A DNA stretch of 64,000 nt from Micromonospora violae. GTDB lineage: Bacteria > Actinomycetota > Actinomycetes > Mycobacteriales > Micromonosporaceae. A program made the position numbers and the translations under genes. The notes below the pieces were generated by a model. The model made no database searches. It saw only the letters and a list, made by a program, of their open reading frames with translations, and had not been told where the DNA came from. Location of the stretch: NCBI RefSeq assembly GCF_004217135.1, contig NZ_SHKK01000001.1:2542001-2606000 (forward strand), read 5' to 3'. Positions 34,008 to 42,669 of this stretch are shown piece by piece; positions within the stretch are counted from its first letter, which is position 1, and each line of letters opens with the position of its first letter.

Positions 34008-34223
34008 GGTGGGGGTCCTTTCGCGGTGCGGGGGACGGCGTGCGCCGATCACGCCTGACGGTGGTGGAACGGGACATGTGAATGCATCGTTGCGTCTGGA
34101 TCACAGCCGCGTCAAGCACTTCGCCGCCATCCGTGAGAGCGTTATCTCCGCAGGTCAGGGGCGACTGTGCGGAGTAAGATCGAATAACGGTTTTCCGGCC
34201 GGGAAACAGCTGGACAGGTGCCC
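34008..34223. other. Intergenic region between the dynamin unit and the ThuA gene
   Basis: 216 nt without a gene. A near-palindrome GTTTTCC-GGCC-GGGAAAC at 34190-34207 lies 16 nt past the iniC-like stop and could be a weak terminator or protein site. The remainder presumably carries the promoter of the leftward ThuA gene; no clear -35/-10 is seen. Confidence 0.35.
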
Positions 34224-35684
34224 TCAGCGGCCGCCCGCGGCCAACTCGGCGATCATCCCCTCGCAACTGCGGACCACCACCTGAGCGCCGCGTCGCTGCG
34301 CCAGCGGCAGCAGCGGATCCTCCGCCCGGTCCCGCCACCGCCACTGCGCGTCGGCGGCGACCTCCCAGAGCCGCCGCACGTCGGCCTCATGCTCGATGCC
34401 GAGCCGAGCCGCGAGGCCCACCCCGTCGCCGCCGACCAGCCGCTGCGCCTCGGCGGCCAACTCCGCGTCGAACCCCAGCCGGGTGTTGCGCAGCGCCACC
34501 AGCAGGCGCAGCTCCCGGAACTCGTGCGCCCCGGCGAGGATCTGCTCCACCGCGCCGACCAGTTCGGCGGACCCCCGGGTGGGCTCGGCCCGCAGCAGCG
34601 CCTCCACCGCCGCCAACGCGGACCGGGCCTTCAACGCATCCCGGCGATCGATGAAACAGCGCGTCACCGACTCGCGCAGCTCGGTGAGACCGCTGCGCCG
34701 AATCAGTTCGGCGGAGAGCTTCACCCGGCTGTCGAACCCGCTGCGCACCAGCGTGGCCGCCAGCCGGACACCGAAGACCCCGAACCGACTCAGCAGCGCG
34801 GCGCGCACCTCGGTGTCCAGTGGTACCGGCAGCTCGCCACGGAGGAAGCGGTCGGCGGAGATGAGGTGGGCGTCCAACTCCGCCCGGGGCACCTGGGCCA
34901 GGGCCGCGAGCGCGGCGAAGTCCGACTCACCGAGCATCCGGCCCGCCAGGCCGATCATTCCGCTGCACGCCACGACGTTGACGCTGAGCGCGTTCACCCG
35001 TGGGTCGCGGTAGTGCCGCCGAGCAAGCTGACGCGCCGTGAGCAGGCCGTCGATTCGCCCCCCACCGGTCTCGTCGGCGCGGGACAACACCATGATCACG
35101 TTGACCGGCGCGGACTGCCCGACGGCGCTGTCCCGGGCGGACTCCAACACCCGCAGGTCACTGTCGCGGCCATCGCGGGTCAGGTACACCATCGCGTCGG
35201 CATCCCGCAGGACCCGCTCCAACACCGGCACCCGGCCCTGCTCGGCGCCGCCGGTGACCGCCGGGGTGTCGATCAGCGTGATCTGCCGCAGCGCGCGGGT
35301 CGGCCACCGCACCACGATGTCGTGCACGTCTCCCGCGCCCCAGCCGAGATCCACCCGCAGCCCGGTCGCCGACTTCACCACGGCCAACTCCTGCGGCGGC
35401 TGCCCGACCGGGTACGCGGTGGCGTGCGGCGTGGTCCCGTCCTCGTACCAGGTGAACGCGCCGTCCGCCCGCTCGACCGGCGCGACCTCCTCGCCCATCA
35501 ACGCGTTGAGCACCGTCGACTTGCCCGAACGCCACGGGCCGACAACGGCGATCCGCAGCGGCTGCTCCAACCGGGCCACCTGATGCCGAAGCTCCGCCAC
35601 CGCCCGGGGATTGTCCTGATAGAGCTCGATGGCCTGGTGCAGCAACCCCCACGCCGCCTCGTCCAGGCGCACCCCCACCGTCAT
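34224..35684 (-). CDS. iniC: IniC-like bacterial dynamin-like GTPase
   Basis: 486 aa, close to mycobacterial IniC in length. GTPase domain (about 40-270): P-loop GPWRSGKST, G3 LIDTPAVT, G4-like LSRADE. The remaining ~215 residues are helical with no membrane-spanning segment. Its ATG overlaps the upstream iniA-like stop by 4 nt (35681-35684), so the two GTPases are coupled and probably form a pair, as many bacterial dynamins do. Third gene in the order iniB-iniA-iniC seen in mycobacteria. Role inferred: membrane remodelling or repair under envelope stress. Confidence 0.8.
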   Translation of the reverse strand: MTVGVRLDEAAWGLLHQAIELYQDNPRAVAELRHQVARLEQPLRIAVVGPWRSGKSTVLNALMGEEVAPVERADGAFTWYEDGTTPHATAYPVGQPPQELAVVKSATGLRVDLGWGAGDVHDIVVRWPTRALRQITLIDTPAVTGGAEQGRVPVLERVLRDADAMVYLTRDGRDSDLRVLESARDSAVGQSAPVNVIMVLSRADETGGGRIDGLLTARQLARRHYRDPRVNALSVNVVACSGMIGLAGRMLGESDFAALAALAQVPRAELDAHLISADRFLRGELPVPLDTEVRAALLSRFGVFGVRLAATLVRSGFDSRVKLSAELIRRSGLTELRESVTRCFIDRRDALKARSALAAVEALLRAEPTRGSAELVGAVEQILAGAHEFRELRLLVALRNTRLGFDAELAAEAQRLVGGDGVGLAARLGIEHEADVRRLWEVAADAQWRWRDRAEDPLLPLAQRRGAQVVVRSCEGMIAELAAGGR

Positions 35685-37534
35685 GCCTGCGGCTCCAGCA
35701 GCAGCGGTGCGGACTGGGCACCGGTCAACTGCTGCGCCTGCTCGTAGACCGCAGCCAACCGGGTCATCTTCAGCCGGATCTCGCGCTGCCGCTGCTCGCG
35801 CAGCGAGGCATCGGTGTCGGCCTCCTGCTTCGCGCTGCGGAACGACTGCACGATGGCTTCCTGAAGCTCCTCCGTCAGCCCGGTGAAGTGGTCCCGCAAC
35901 ATCCGTTGCACCTGCCGGGCGGCGTCGCGGCAGTCTCGAATGATCCGGACGAAGAAGTCGTCGACGTGCCGCTGGATCGCCGTCTTTACGGTCGCCTGCC
36001 GACGACGCAGCAACTGCTTGCTCTCGTCGCGGATGCTCTTGCCGCCGAAGAGCGCCCCGATGCCGACCGAGACCGGATTGATCATCGGCATCCCGGCCAG
36101 GGTGGTCGCCAGACCGAACATCAACATGCCGCCGTACGAGCCCTTCATGCCGGTGAACAGCTTCTGGCCGGTGGTGAACCGGTCGATCGTCGGGCGTTGC
36201 AGCTCGGGCAGTCGCTCACCGATGTCGTCCGGCATCGTCATCGACCAGGGCGGTAGCACGTCGTAGCCGTACCGGTCGAAGTTGGCGGCCACCCGCCGGG
36301 CGATCCAGTCACAGCGCTGGATCAGCCACTCGTGGTTCGCCTCCGCCGCCTCCACCAGGCTCCGCTCCAGCCACTCCTCGAAGGTGTCCCAGGCGACCAA
36401 CGGATCGGCGGTGTCGAACGCCTCGTCCACCGCCCGCAGGATCTGGCGGGTCCGGTCGCGCAGGTCGTACTCGAGGTCGGCGAGCAGGTCGGTGATCTCG
36501 TCGGTCAGCGTGTTCTGCCATCGGGTGGAGCACCGGCGCAACTCGTCGACCTCGCGCTGTGCCGCGTGCAGCCGCGAGATCGGCCCGGACTGCTCCTCCG
36601 CCTCCTGGGTCGCCAACTCGGCGCGCAGCGGCGCGGCCAACTGCTCCACCACCGTCCGGGCGACCGTCTGCACCGCCGCCCGGGCCAGGTGGTCGGCCTT
36701 GCCGGCCAGGTCGCGTTGCAGGCGGGCGATCAACGCGGGGAAGCCGGACTCGGCGTTGAGACCACGGTCGTCGGCCGCGGCGGCGCGCAGTCGCAGCGCC
36801 GCCGAGACCGGGATCAGCGTCGCCGGGACGCCCGCCTCGGCAAGGTGCTGGCGGTTGCGCTCAGCGACGGTACGCCAGTCCGCCACCAGGTCCGTCTTGC
36901 TCTGCACCACCACCACGTTCGGATGTGAACGCGTGATGTGCAGCAGCATGTTCAACTCGGCGACCGACAACTCCCGGGTGGAGTCGGAGACCAGCAGCAC
37001 GGTGTCGGCGCGGGCGGGTGCGGCCACGGCGGCGGCGCCGAACCCGGCGACGTCGTCGGTGCCGGGAGTGTCCACCAGCACCACCCCGGAACCGAGCAGG
37101 GCGCGGGGCAGTCCGATCTCGACGTACGCCGGGCCGCCGCCGGGTCGGCGCCCGACCAGGCCCGCCACGCCGGCCGCGACCTGGTTGAGCGCCACCGGGG
37201 TGCGCTCGACGGTCGCCACGGCGGCGGTACCGGTGGGGTGGCCCGGGGCCGGCGGCGCAGTCTGCGCCACCGCCGCGGTGGGAGCCTCGGCGTGCCGCAC
37301 CACGGTCGGCAGGACGGTCGTACGACCGTCGCCGACCGGGCAGGCCGGAGCGTTGATGATCGCGTTGATCAACTGACTCTTGCCCTGGTTCGGCTCACCG
37401 ATGACCAGGACACGCAGCGTCGGGTCCAGCAGTTGCGCACGCTTCTGCCGCACCGTCTGGAGGAGGTCACCGCGACCGTGCGCAGCGCACGTGCGGGCGA
37501 TCTCGTCCAGCACGTCCAACCAGATCCCGGCCAT
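35681..37534 (-). CDS. iniA: IniA-like bacterial dynamin-like GTPase
   Basis: 617 aa (mycobacterial IniA is about 640). P-loop GEPNQGKSQ, G2/switch region DGRTTVLPTVVR, G3 LVDTPGTDD and G4 VQSKTDL. A helical trunk follows; the hydrophobic paddle is evident near about 470-510 (GGMLMFGLATTLAGMPMINPVSVGIGALFGG), like the membrane-inserting tip of bacterial dynamins. The mycobacterial protein is known as a dynamin-like membrane-fission factor induced by cell-wall drugs. ATG 37534 directly follows an in-frame GTG (37537); ribosome site weak. A terminator-like hairpin lies between it and iniB. Confidence 0.8.
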   Translation of the reverse strand: MAGIWLDVLDEIARTCAAHGRGDLLQTVRQKRAQLLDPTLRVLVIGEPNQGKSQLINAIINAPACPVGDGRTTVLPTVVRHAEAPTAAVAQTAPPAPGHPTGTAAVATVERTPVALNQVAAGVAGLVGRRPGGGPAYVEIGLPRALLGSGVVLVDTPGTDDVAGFGAAAVAAPARADTVLLVSDSTRELSVAELNMLLHITRSHPNVVVVQSKTDLVADWRTVAERNRQHLAEAGVPATLIPVSAALRLRAAAADDRGLNAESGFPALIARLQRDLAGKADHLARAAVQTVARTVVEQLAAPLRAELATQEAEEQSGPISRLHAAQREVDELRRCSTRWQNTLTDEITDLLADLEYDLRDRTRQILRAVDEAFDTADPLVAWDTFEEWLERSLVEAAEANHEWLIQRCDWIARRVAANFDRYGYDVLPPWSMTMPDDIGERLPELQRPTIDRFTTGQKLFTGMKGSYGGMLMFGLATTLAGMPMINPVSVGIGALFGGKSIRDESKQLLRRRQATVKTAIQRHVDDFFVRIIRDCRDAARQVQRMLRDHFTGLTEELQEAIVQSFRSAKQEADTDASLREQRQREIRLKMTRLAAVYEQAQQLTGAQSAPLLLEPQA

Positions 37535-37596
37535 CACCGCACCAAGTGTGCGGATTTCGGATCAATTATCAAGAGGGACCGGATGTGGAACCGGGA

Positions 37597-37627
37597 AGGG
37601 CCGGATCGCCCGAGACGATCCGGCCCT
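37597..37627. terminator. Intra-operon hairpin between iniB-like and iniA-like genes
   Basis: A perfect 12-bp stem (37597-37608 with 37616-37627), loop CCCGAGA, 22 nt past the iniB-like stop. It would attenuate read-through into the dynamin genes. A/T-rich sequence with TTGATAATTGAT on the minus strand downstream of it may hold a separate iniA promoter. Confidence 0.7.
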
Positions 37628-37649
37628 CCGCTCCGACCGGAGATCCGGG

Positions 37650-38540
37650 TCAGAGCAGACCGCCGGTGAGACCCAGCAGCCCGTGATCGGACGAGGCCTG
37701 CGTGTCGCCGCCGAGCACACCATCGGTGACCCCACCGGTCACGTCACCGACCGTGTCGGAGACACCGGGGAGGAGGCTGTCCACCTGGTGCGTCACGCCG
37801 CCCACCGTCGACGGCACGTCGAGCGGCGGGACCACGCCGCCGACGACACCGTCGCCGTGCCCGAGGCCGAGCCCGCTGAGGGTGTCATCGACACCGAGCG
37901 AGCTGACGACCCCGCCGAGCTGACCGTGGGTGCCGGAGAGGACACCGCCGGTCAGGTCGCCGCCGATCAGATTCGAGTCGGTGATATCCCCGAGCACACC
38001 GTTGGGGTCGCCGACGGTGCCGGTGACGTCCCCGAGCACCGGGTCCGCGATCCCGTCCACCGGCTGCACCACGTCGGCGTCGAGAGTGTTCGCCACGTCG
38101 GAGACACCGGCCAGATCGGTGTCGAGGCCGTACGGGCCGACGCTCAGGCCGATGCCCGGCAGCACGGTGACTCCGGCGGCGGCGGCCGACGGGTCGACCG
38201 CGATGGCGCCGAGCACGCCGGCCTTGACGTCCACGCCGCTGGGCGAGCTGGTGACGCTGATCTGCTGCGCCACGCTCTGCAACTGGCCCACCACGTCGGT
38301 GGTGTCGGTGAGCAGCGGGTCGAACCCGAGCTGCCCGACCGGCGACGCCAGCGGCGCGAGGCCCGCCCCCGGCGCGTAGTCGACGACCAGCGGCACGACG
38401 TCCTGCACGTCCGCGGCGGTGATGTCGGTAAGCCCGGCACCCCGCAACGCGCCCTCGGGGTCGAGGTCGAAGGCCGACCGCGCGTCCGGGTTCGTCAGTA
38501 GGTCGAGCACGAAGTCGTGGAGCGTCTGCTGCGAGTCCAT
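37650..38540 (-). CDS. iniB: IniB-like protein
   Basis: 296 aa. The N-terminal ~45 residues (HDFVLDLLTNPDARSAFDLDPEGALRGAGLTDITAADVQ) match the IniB N-terminal helical domain. The rest is a low-complexity series of short Gly/Val/Asp/Leu repeats (LGDVTG, GGVLSG, VGGVV), comparable in style to the Gly/Ala repeats of mycobacterial IniB but Asp-richer. No signal peptide. First gene of the leftward unit; GAGGAG precedes the ATG. Mycobacterial iniB leads the isoniazid/ethambutol-induced iniBAC operon. Function unknown even there. Confidence 0.7.
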   Translation of the reverse strand: MDSQQTLHDFVLDLLTNPDARSAFDLDPEGALRGAGLTDITAADVQDVVPLVVDYAPGAGLAPLASPVGQLGFDPLLTDTTDVVGQLQSVAQQISVTSSPSGVDVKAGVLGAIAVDPSAAAAGVTVLPGIGLSVGPYGLDTDLAGVSDVANTLDADVVQPVDGIADPVLGDVTGTVGDPNGVLGDITDSNLIGGDLTGGVLSGTHGQLGGVVSSLGVDDTLSGLGLGHGDGVVGGVVPPLDVPSTVGGVTHQVDSLLPGVSDTVGDVTGGVTDGVLGGDTQASSDHGLLGLTGGLL

Positions 38541-38838
38541 GTGCCGGTTCTCCTCGGATGTGGCATGGCCAGGTGTCGTACGTCGACAGTGACGCTATGG
38601 CCGGGGCCCACCCCCGGGCATCGGGGCTGAGCCCGCATCCGGGCCGGTTGAACTAGGGGCTCCGCCGCCTCGTACGTTAGGGGGATGGGGGGAACCCGTC
38701 CCGACGAGATTAGGGTCCCGACCAGGGACTGATCTCTGGTACGAACGTAGGAGCCCGCGGGGTTCGCCGGGGGTGGGTCGTCGGGCCGCCGACGCCATCG
38801 CCATCGACCGGCCGACTCACGGGGGAGAGACAGAGACG
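38541..38838. promoter_or_regulatory. Divergent control region of the ini-like unit and the Hsp70 operon
   Basis: 298 nt, no gene. Rightward promoter candidate: TTGAAC (38648-38653), 19-nt spacer, TACGTT (38673-38678). Three TAGGG motifs (38654, 38678, 38711) are repeated on the plus strand. An imperfect palindrome (AGATTAGGGTCCC / GGGACTGATCT, 38708-38735) is centred near 38721. These are plausible sites for the operon's own LuxR-type regulator. Sequence symmetry is visible; the binding role is inferred. Confidence 0.45.
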
Positions 38839-40098
38839 ATGCCGTACGTCCTGGGGATAGACATCGGGAGCAGCAACACGGCCGCCGCCGTCGCGCGACG
38901 ACGCGGCACCACCTGGACCCGTCCCGAGGCCGTCCCACTGAGCGCCGGCTCACCTCTGCTGCCCTCGGTGTTGTCCCTGGCGGAGGACGGCGCACTGCAT
39001 GTCGGCGACCCCGCAACGGACGACGGCAGCCGCACCACCCGGGATTTCGTCCACCGGATCGGCGACGACGTGCCGGTGCTGCTCGGCGGCGAGCCGTGCG
39101 CGCCGCAGACACTGACCGCCGAACTCGCGGCGTGGGTGGTGGAACGGGTCCACGCTCTGGAGGGCGAGGCGGCCGAGGCGATCGTGCTCAGCCACCCGGC
39201 GGGGTGGCGCCCCTACCGACGGGAGGTGCTGCACCGGGCACTGTCGGACCTCGGCCTACGGCACGTGACATTGCTGCCCCGCACGGTCACGGTCGCCGAG
39301 AGCCACGCCGCCCGCGGGTTCGCGGGCAGCACGGCCGTGGTGTACGCCCTGGGGGGCAACAGTTTCGAGGCGGCTCTGGTGCGTCGCACCCCGCGCGGCA
39401 CCTACGAGACGTTCGGCACCCCGCAGGGTCTCGACTCGATCGGCGGCGCCGACTTCGACGAGGCGCTGGCCGAGCATTCGCGTACCGTGCTGGCCCGGGA
39501 GTTGGCCGCGACCGGACGTCGCGGGGCCCAGGCGGCGCTGCGCGGGCTGCGCGCGGAGTGTGACCGGGTCAAGCGGGTGCTGACCGTCGACCTCACCGCC
39601 GACGTGGTGCTGACCCTGCCGAGCGGCCCGGCCCGGGTGCCGGTGACCCGGGCACAGTTCGAGGCCATGATCCGCCCGACGGTGCAGGCCACCGTCGACC
39701 TGCTGCTCCGGGCCGTGCGCAGTGCCGACCTGGCTCCGGCACAACTCGACGGCGTCCTGCTGGCCGGCGGCTCCACCCGGGTCCCGCTGGTGACCGAGCT
39801 GATCAGCGCGGCCCTCCCGGTGCCCGTCGAGGTGGAGCCGGACGCACAGTTGACCGCCGCCACCGGGGCGGCGATGGCCGCCTGCCAGGTGGTGTCACCA
39901 CGCCCTCGCCAGCCGGCGTCGGCCCCCGTTCCCGCCCCGGTCAGCGGCGCCGGGCGGGCCACCATCCCGGCACCACGCCGCCCCCAGCACACGGTTGCGG
40001 GCGACCCGCCGCCCCGGCCCCCGGTCCGGGTCCTCCCACTGGAACTGCCGAAGCCGTCCCGCCTGGCGCTGGCCCGTGGCCGCGGACGCGAAGGATAA
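38839..40098 (+). CDS. Truncated Hsp70-like ATPase
   Basis: 419 aa; nucleotide-binding actin/Hsp70 fold only. Phosphate-1 loop VLGIDIGSSNTAAAV, a phosphate-2-like region (AVVYALGGNSFEAALV) that deviates from the canonical DLGGGT, and adenosine motif VLLAGGSTRVPLV are present. Residues about 365-419 are a Pro/Arg-rich tail in place of the Hsp70 substrate-binding domain. The Asp of phosphate-2 is missing, so ATP turnover may be weak. First gene of the rightward operon, 6 nt before the LuxR gene. Probably a regulatory or scaffolding ATPase rather than a folding chaperone. Confidence 0.85.
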   Translation: MPYVLGIDIGSSNTAAAVARRRGTTWTRPEAVPLSAGSPLLPSVLSLAEDGALHVGDPATDDGSRTTRDFVHRIGDDVPVLLGGEPCAPQTLTAELAAWVVERVHALEGEAAEAIVLSHPAGWRPYRREVLHRALSDLGLRHVTLLPRTVTVAESHAARGFAGSTAVVYALGGNSFEAALVRRTPRGTYETFGTPQGLDSIGGADFDEALAEHSRTVLARELAATGRRGAQAALRGLRAECDRVKRVLTVDLTADVVLTLPSGPARVPVTRAQFEAMIRPTVQATVDLLLRAVRSADLAPAQLDGVLLAGGSTRVPLVTELISAALPVPVEVEPDAQLTAATGAAMAACQVVSPRPRQPASAPVPAPVSGAGRATIPAPRRPQHTVAGDPPPRPPVRVLPLELPKPSRLALARGRGREG

Positions 40099-40104
40099 CC
40101 CCAA

Positions 40105-42669
40105 ATGATCATGAATGACCTCGCCGCGCCGGCGCTGACCCTGGGCAAGGGGTCGCGGGCGTTACTGGACTCGGTCGCGCAGGATCCGAGCGGCCCACTG
40201 ACCGTCGGCATCAGCGGCCCGGCCGGTCACGGAAAGACCGCGCTCCTCGCCGAACTGGAGCGCATTCACCAGCGCGCCGGGGTCGCCGTCCGCACGGCCG
40301 CCCCGGAGCCCGGTGAGCCGGTCGACCCCGACACGGCGGTGCTGGTCGACGACGCGCACCTGCTCGACGACGCGCGGATCGGGGCGCTGCTGCGTCTGGT
40401 TGCCAACCGTCGACACCGGGTGGTGGTCGCCCACCGCCCGTGGCCACGGTCGGCGGCGTTCAGCGAGCTGGTCGACACCCTGCGACGCGACGGGCAGGCC
40501 GTGGCGCTCACGCCGTTCACGCGGGAGCAGACCGCCGCCTACCTCGCCGCCACACCCGCGCTGGGCCGCCCCGCCGACCTGGTCGACTTCGTCCACACCC
40601 AGACCGCCGGTGTGCCCCGTGATGTCGAACGGCTGGCCCGTGGCCTGGCCGGCGCGGAGGCCTGGCCCGGTGCGCTGGTCGACCCACCCCGGTCCGTCCT
40701 CCTCGACTTCGGCCCGGACCTGGACGTTCAACCCACCGCGGCACGACGCCTGCTGCTCGCTGTCGCCGCCGGCGGGGCGCTGCCGGTCAGCATGCTGGGC
40801 ACGCTGCTGGGCCGGGACCCGGCCGAGGTGGACGAGCTGATCGCCGTGACCAGGGCGGCCGGGCTGCTCGGCGCCGACGGCCGGCTCGCGCCGATCGTCC
40901 GGCGGGCCGTCGTCATGCTCAGCCCCACCACCGAACGGACGGCGGTCTGGCGCCAGCTCACCGAGTTGCAGCTCGCCCGGGGTGGCGCGGTGCTGCCGCT
41001 GGTCCGCTCCCTGCTCGCGGTCGGCGCGCTCGGCGACTGCCCCGCCGCGACGCTGGCCGCCGCGGCGGACGAGGCGCTGCCCGACGAGCCGGCCTTCGCC
41101 GCCGAACTGTTCGCTGCGGCCACGGCCGCTGGACGTCCGCCCAACGCCCAGCAGGCGCTCGCCGCCGCGCTCGCCGGTGACCTCGACGACGCGCTTCGGC
41201 TGGCGGACCGGCTGCTGGGCACGGCCGCTCCCGCGGACCGCTGCGCGGCGGCGGTGGTCGCCGCCACCGCCCTGGCCCACCGTGGCCACGTCGGTCGCAG
41301 CGTCGAGCTGTTCCGGTGGTCGGGCACCGCGTCGGCGGCGGCGTTCGCCGTCGTCGGCGGGCTCGCCACCGGCGACCTGGCCGCCGGCACGGAGTCACCG
41401 GCGGGCGACCCGACGGGCGACCCGCCCACCCTGCATGCCAGCGCCGCCCGGCTGATGGCCAGCGGCGTCCGGGAGAGCGTGACCGGCCCGCCGACCGCCG
41501 CGCTCTCCGCGCTCGTGCAGGCCGCCGCGCTGCTGGAGCCGGACGGACGGGCGGTGCTGCTGCCGGACAGCCCGGCGGCCCTCGCCGCGCTGACCGCGGT
41601 GCACTGCGGTGAGCTGGAGATCGCCGAGCGGGTGCTGCACCGCGCCCTGGGCGCCGGTGTCGGCGGCCCGCTGATGGCCCGCCGTCACCGACTGTTGCAG
41701 GCCTGGATCCTGATGGTCCGGGGCGAGATCCACGCCGCCGCCGAACGCCTCGCCACCGTGACCCTCGACGGACGGCAACTGGAGTCACGCGACCAACTCT
41801 TCGCCGCCGCGATCCGGATGGGCATCGGTCGGCGCAACAGTGACCTCGGGGCGCTCAAGCGGGGGTGGGGGCAGGCGCTGGAGGCCGTGGTACGCCACCC
41901 TGTCGACCTGTTCACCCTGCTGCCGCTGGGTGAACTGGCCATCGCGGGCGCCCGGCTGGGTGACCTGGCCCGGTTGGAGCCGTACCTGCACCAGGGTCGT
42001 GCGCTGCTCGATCGTCTCGGCAACCCACCACTGTGGAGCGTGCCGCTGCACTGGAGCGGCCTGCACGCGGCCATCCTGACCGGCGAGCCGACGGTCGCCG
42101 ACGAGCACGTCACGGCGTTGCTCGCCGCCGCAGGCCACAGCCGGTACGCGGCCGTGGTCGCCGCCGCCGCCGAGAGCTGGGTCGAGGTGCTCCGGGGAGT
42201 CGTCGACCCGACCCGGGTGGAGGCGGCCGCGCGCGGGCTGCACGACACCGGGCTGTGCTGGGACGGAGCCCGCCTCGCCGGTCAGGCCGCCATCCGCACC
42301 GCGGACCGGCGGGCGATGACCACCCTGCTGGAGTGCGCCCGGGCGTTGCAGGGGCGGCCCTCCGGCGGAAACGGTGGGCAGACACCGACAGCCGGGGCGG
42401 GCACCACACGGGCGGCCGGCCCCGCTCAGCACGGGCTCAGCGACCGTGAGTACGAGGTTGCCGAGCTGGTGCTGGCCGGGTTGACCTACCGGGAGATCGG
42501 CGACCGGCTCTTCATCTCGGCCAAGACCGTCGAACACCACGTGGCACGGATGCGCAACCGGCTGAACTGCGCCAACCGCGCCGAGCTGCTGGCCCTGCTG
42601 CGCACCCTCGTCGCCGACCGCGCCAACGACACCGCCGGGCAACCGTGGCCGCAGCGGGCGAGCCGATGA
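40105..42669 (+). CDS. Large ATPase LuxR-family regulator (LAL/STAND type)
   Basis: 854 aa. An AAA/STAND P-loop domain at about 30-270 (Walker A GPAGHGKT, G38-T45; Walker B AVLVDDAHLLDD), a long helical TPR-like middle, and a C-terminal LuxR HTH (about 777-840: LSDREYEVAELVLAGLTYREIGDRLFISAKTVEHHV). Such proteins are ATP-switched activators that integrate protein or small-molecule signals. AAGGA (40091-40095) precedes the ATG. It overlaps the kinase start by 4 nt. Likely the transcriptional output of this operon, acting at the divergent region 38541-38838. Confidence 0.88.
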   Translation: MIMNDLAAPALTLGKGSRALLDSVAQDPSGPLTVGISGPAGHGKTALLAELERIHQRAGVAVRTAAPEPGEPVDPDTAVLVDDAHLLDDARIGALLRLVANRRHRVVVAHRPWPRSAAFSELVDTLRRDGQAVALTPFTREQTAAYLAATPALGRPADLVDFVHTQTAGVPRDVERLARGLAGAEAWPGALVDPPRSVLLDFGPDLDVQPTAARRLLLAVAAGGALPVSMLGTLLGRDPAEVDELIAVTRAAGLLGADGRLAPIVRRAVVMLSPTTERTAVWRQLTELQLARGGAVLPLVRSLLAVGALGDCPAATLAAAADEALPDEPAFAAELFAAATAAGRPPNAQQALAAALAGDLDDALRLADRLLGTAAPADRCAAAVVAATALAHRGHVGRSVELFRWSGTASAAAFAVVGGLATGDLAAGTESPAGDPTGDPPTLHASAARLMASGVRESVTGPPTAALSALVQAAALLEPDGRAVLLPDSPAALAALTAVHCGELEIAERVLHRALGAGVGGPLMARRHRLLQAWILMVRGEIHAAAERLATVTLDGRQLESRDQLFAAAIRMGIGRRNSDLGALKRGWGQALEAVVRHPVDLFTLLPLGELAIAGARLGDLARLEPYLHQGRALLDRLGNPPLWSVPLHWSGLHAAILTGEPTVADEHVTALLAAAGHSRYAAVVAAAAESWVEVLRGVVDPTRVEAAARGLHDTGLCWDGARLAGQAAIRTADRRAMTTLLECARALQGRPSGGNGGQTPTAGAGTTRAAGPAQHGLSDREYEVAELVLAGLTYREIGDRLFISAKTVEHHVARMRNRLNCANRAELLALLRTLVADRANDTAGQPWPQRASR

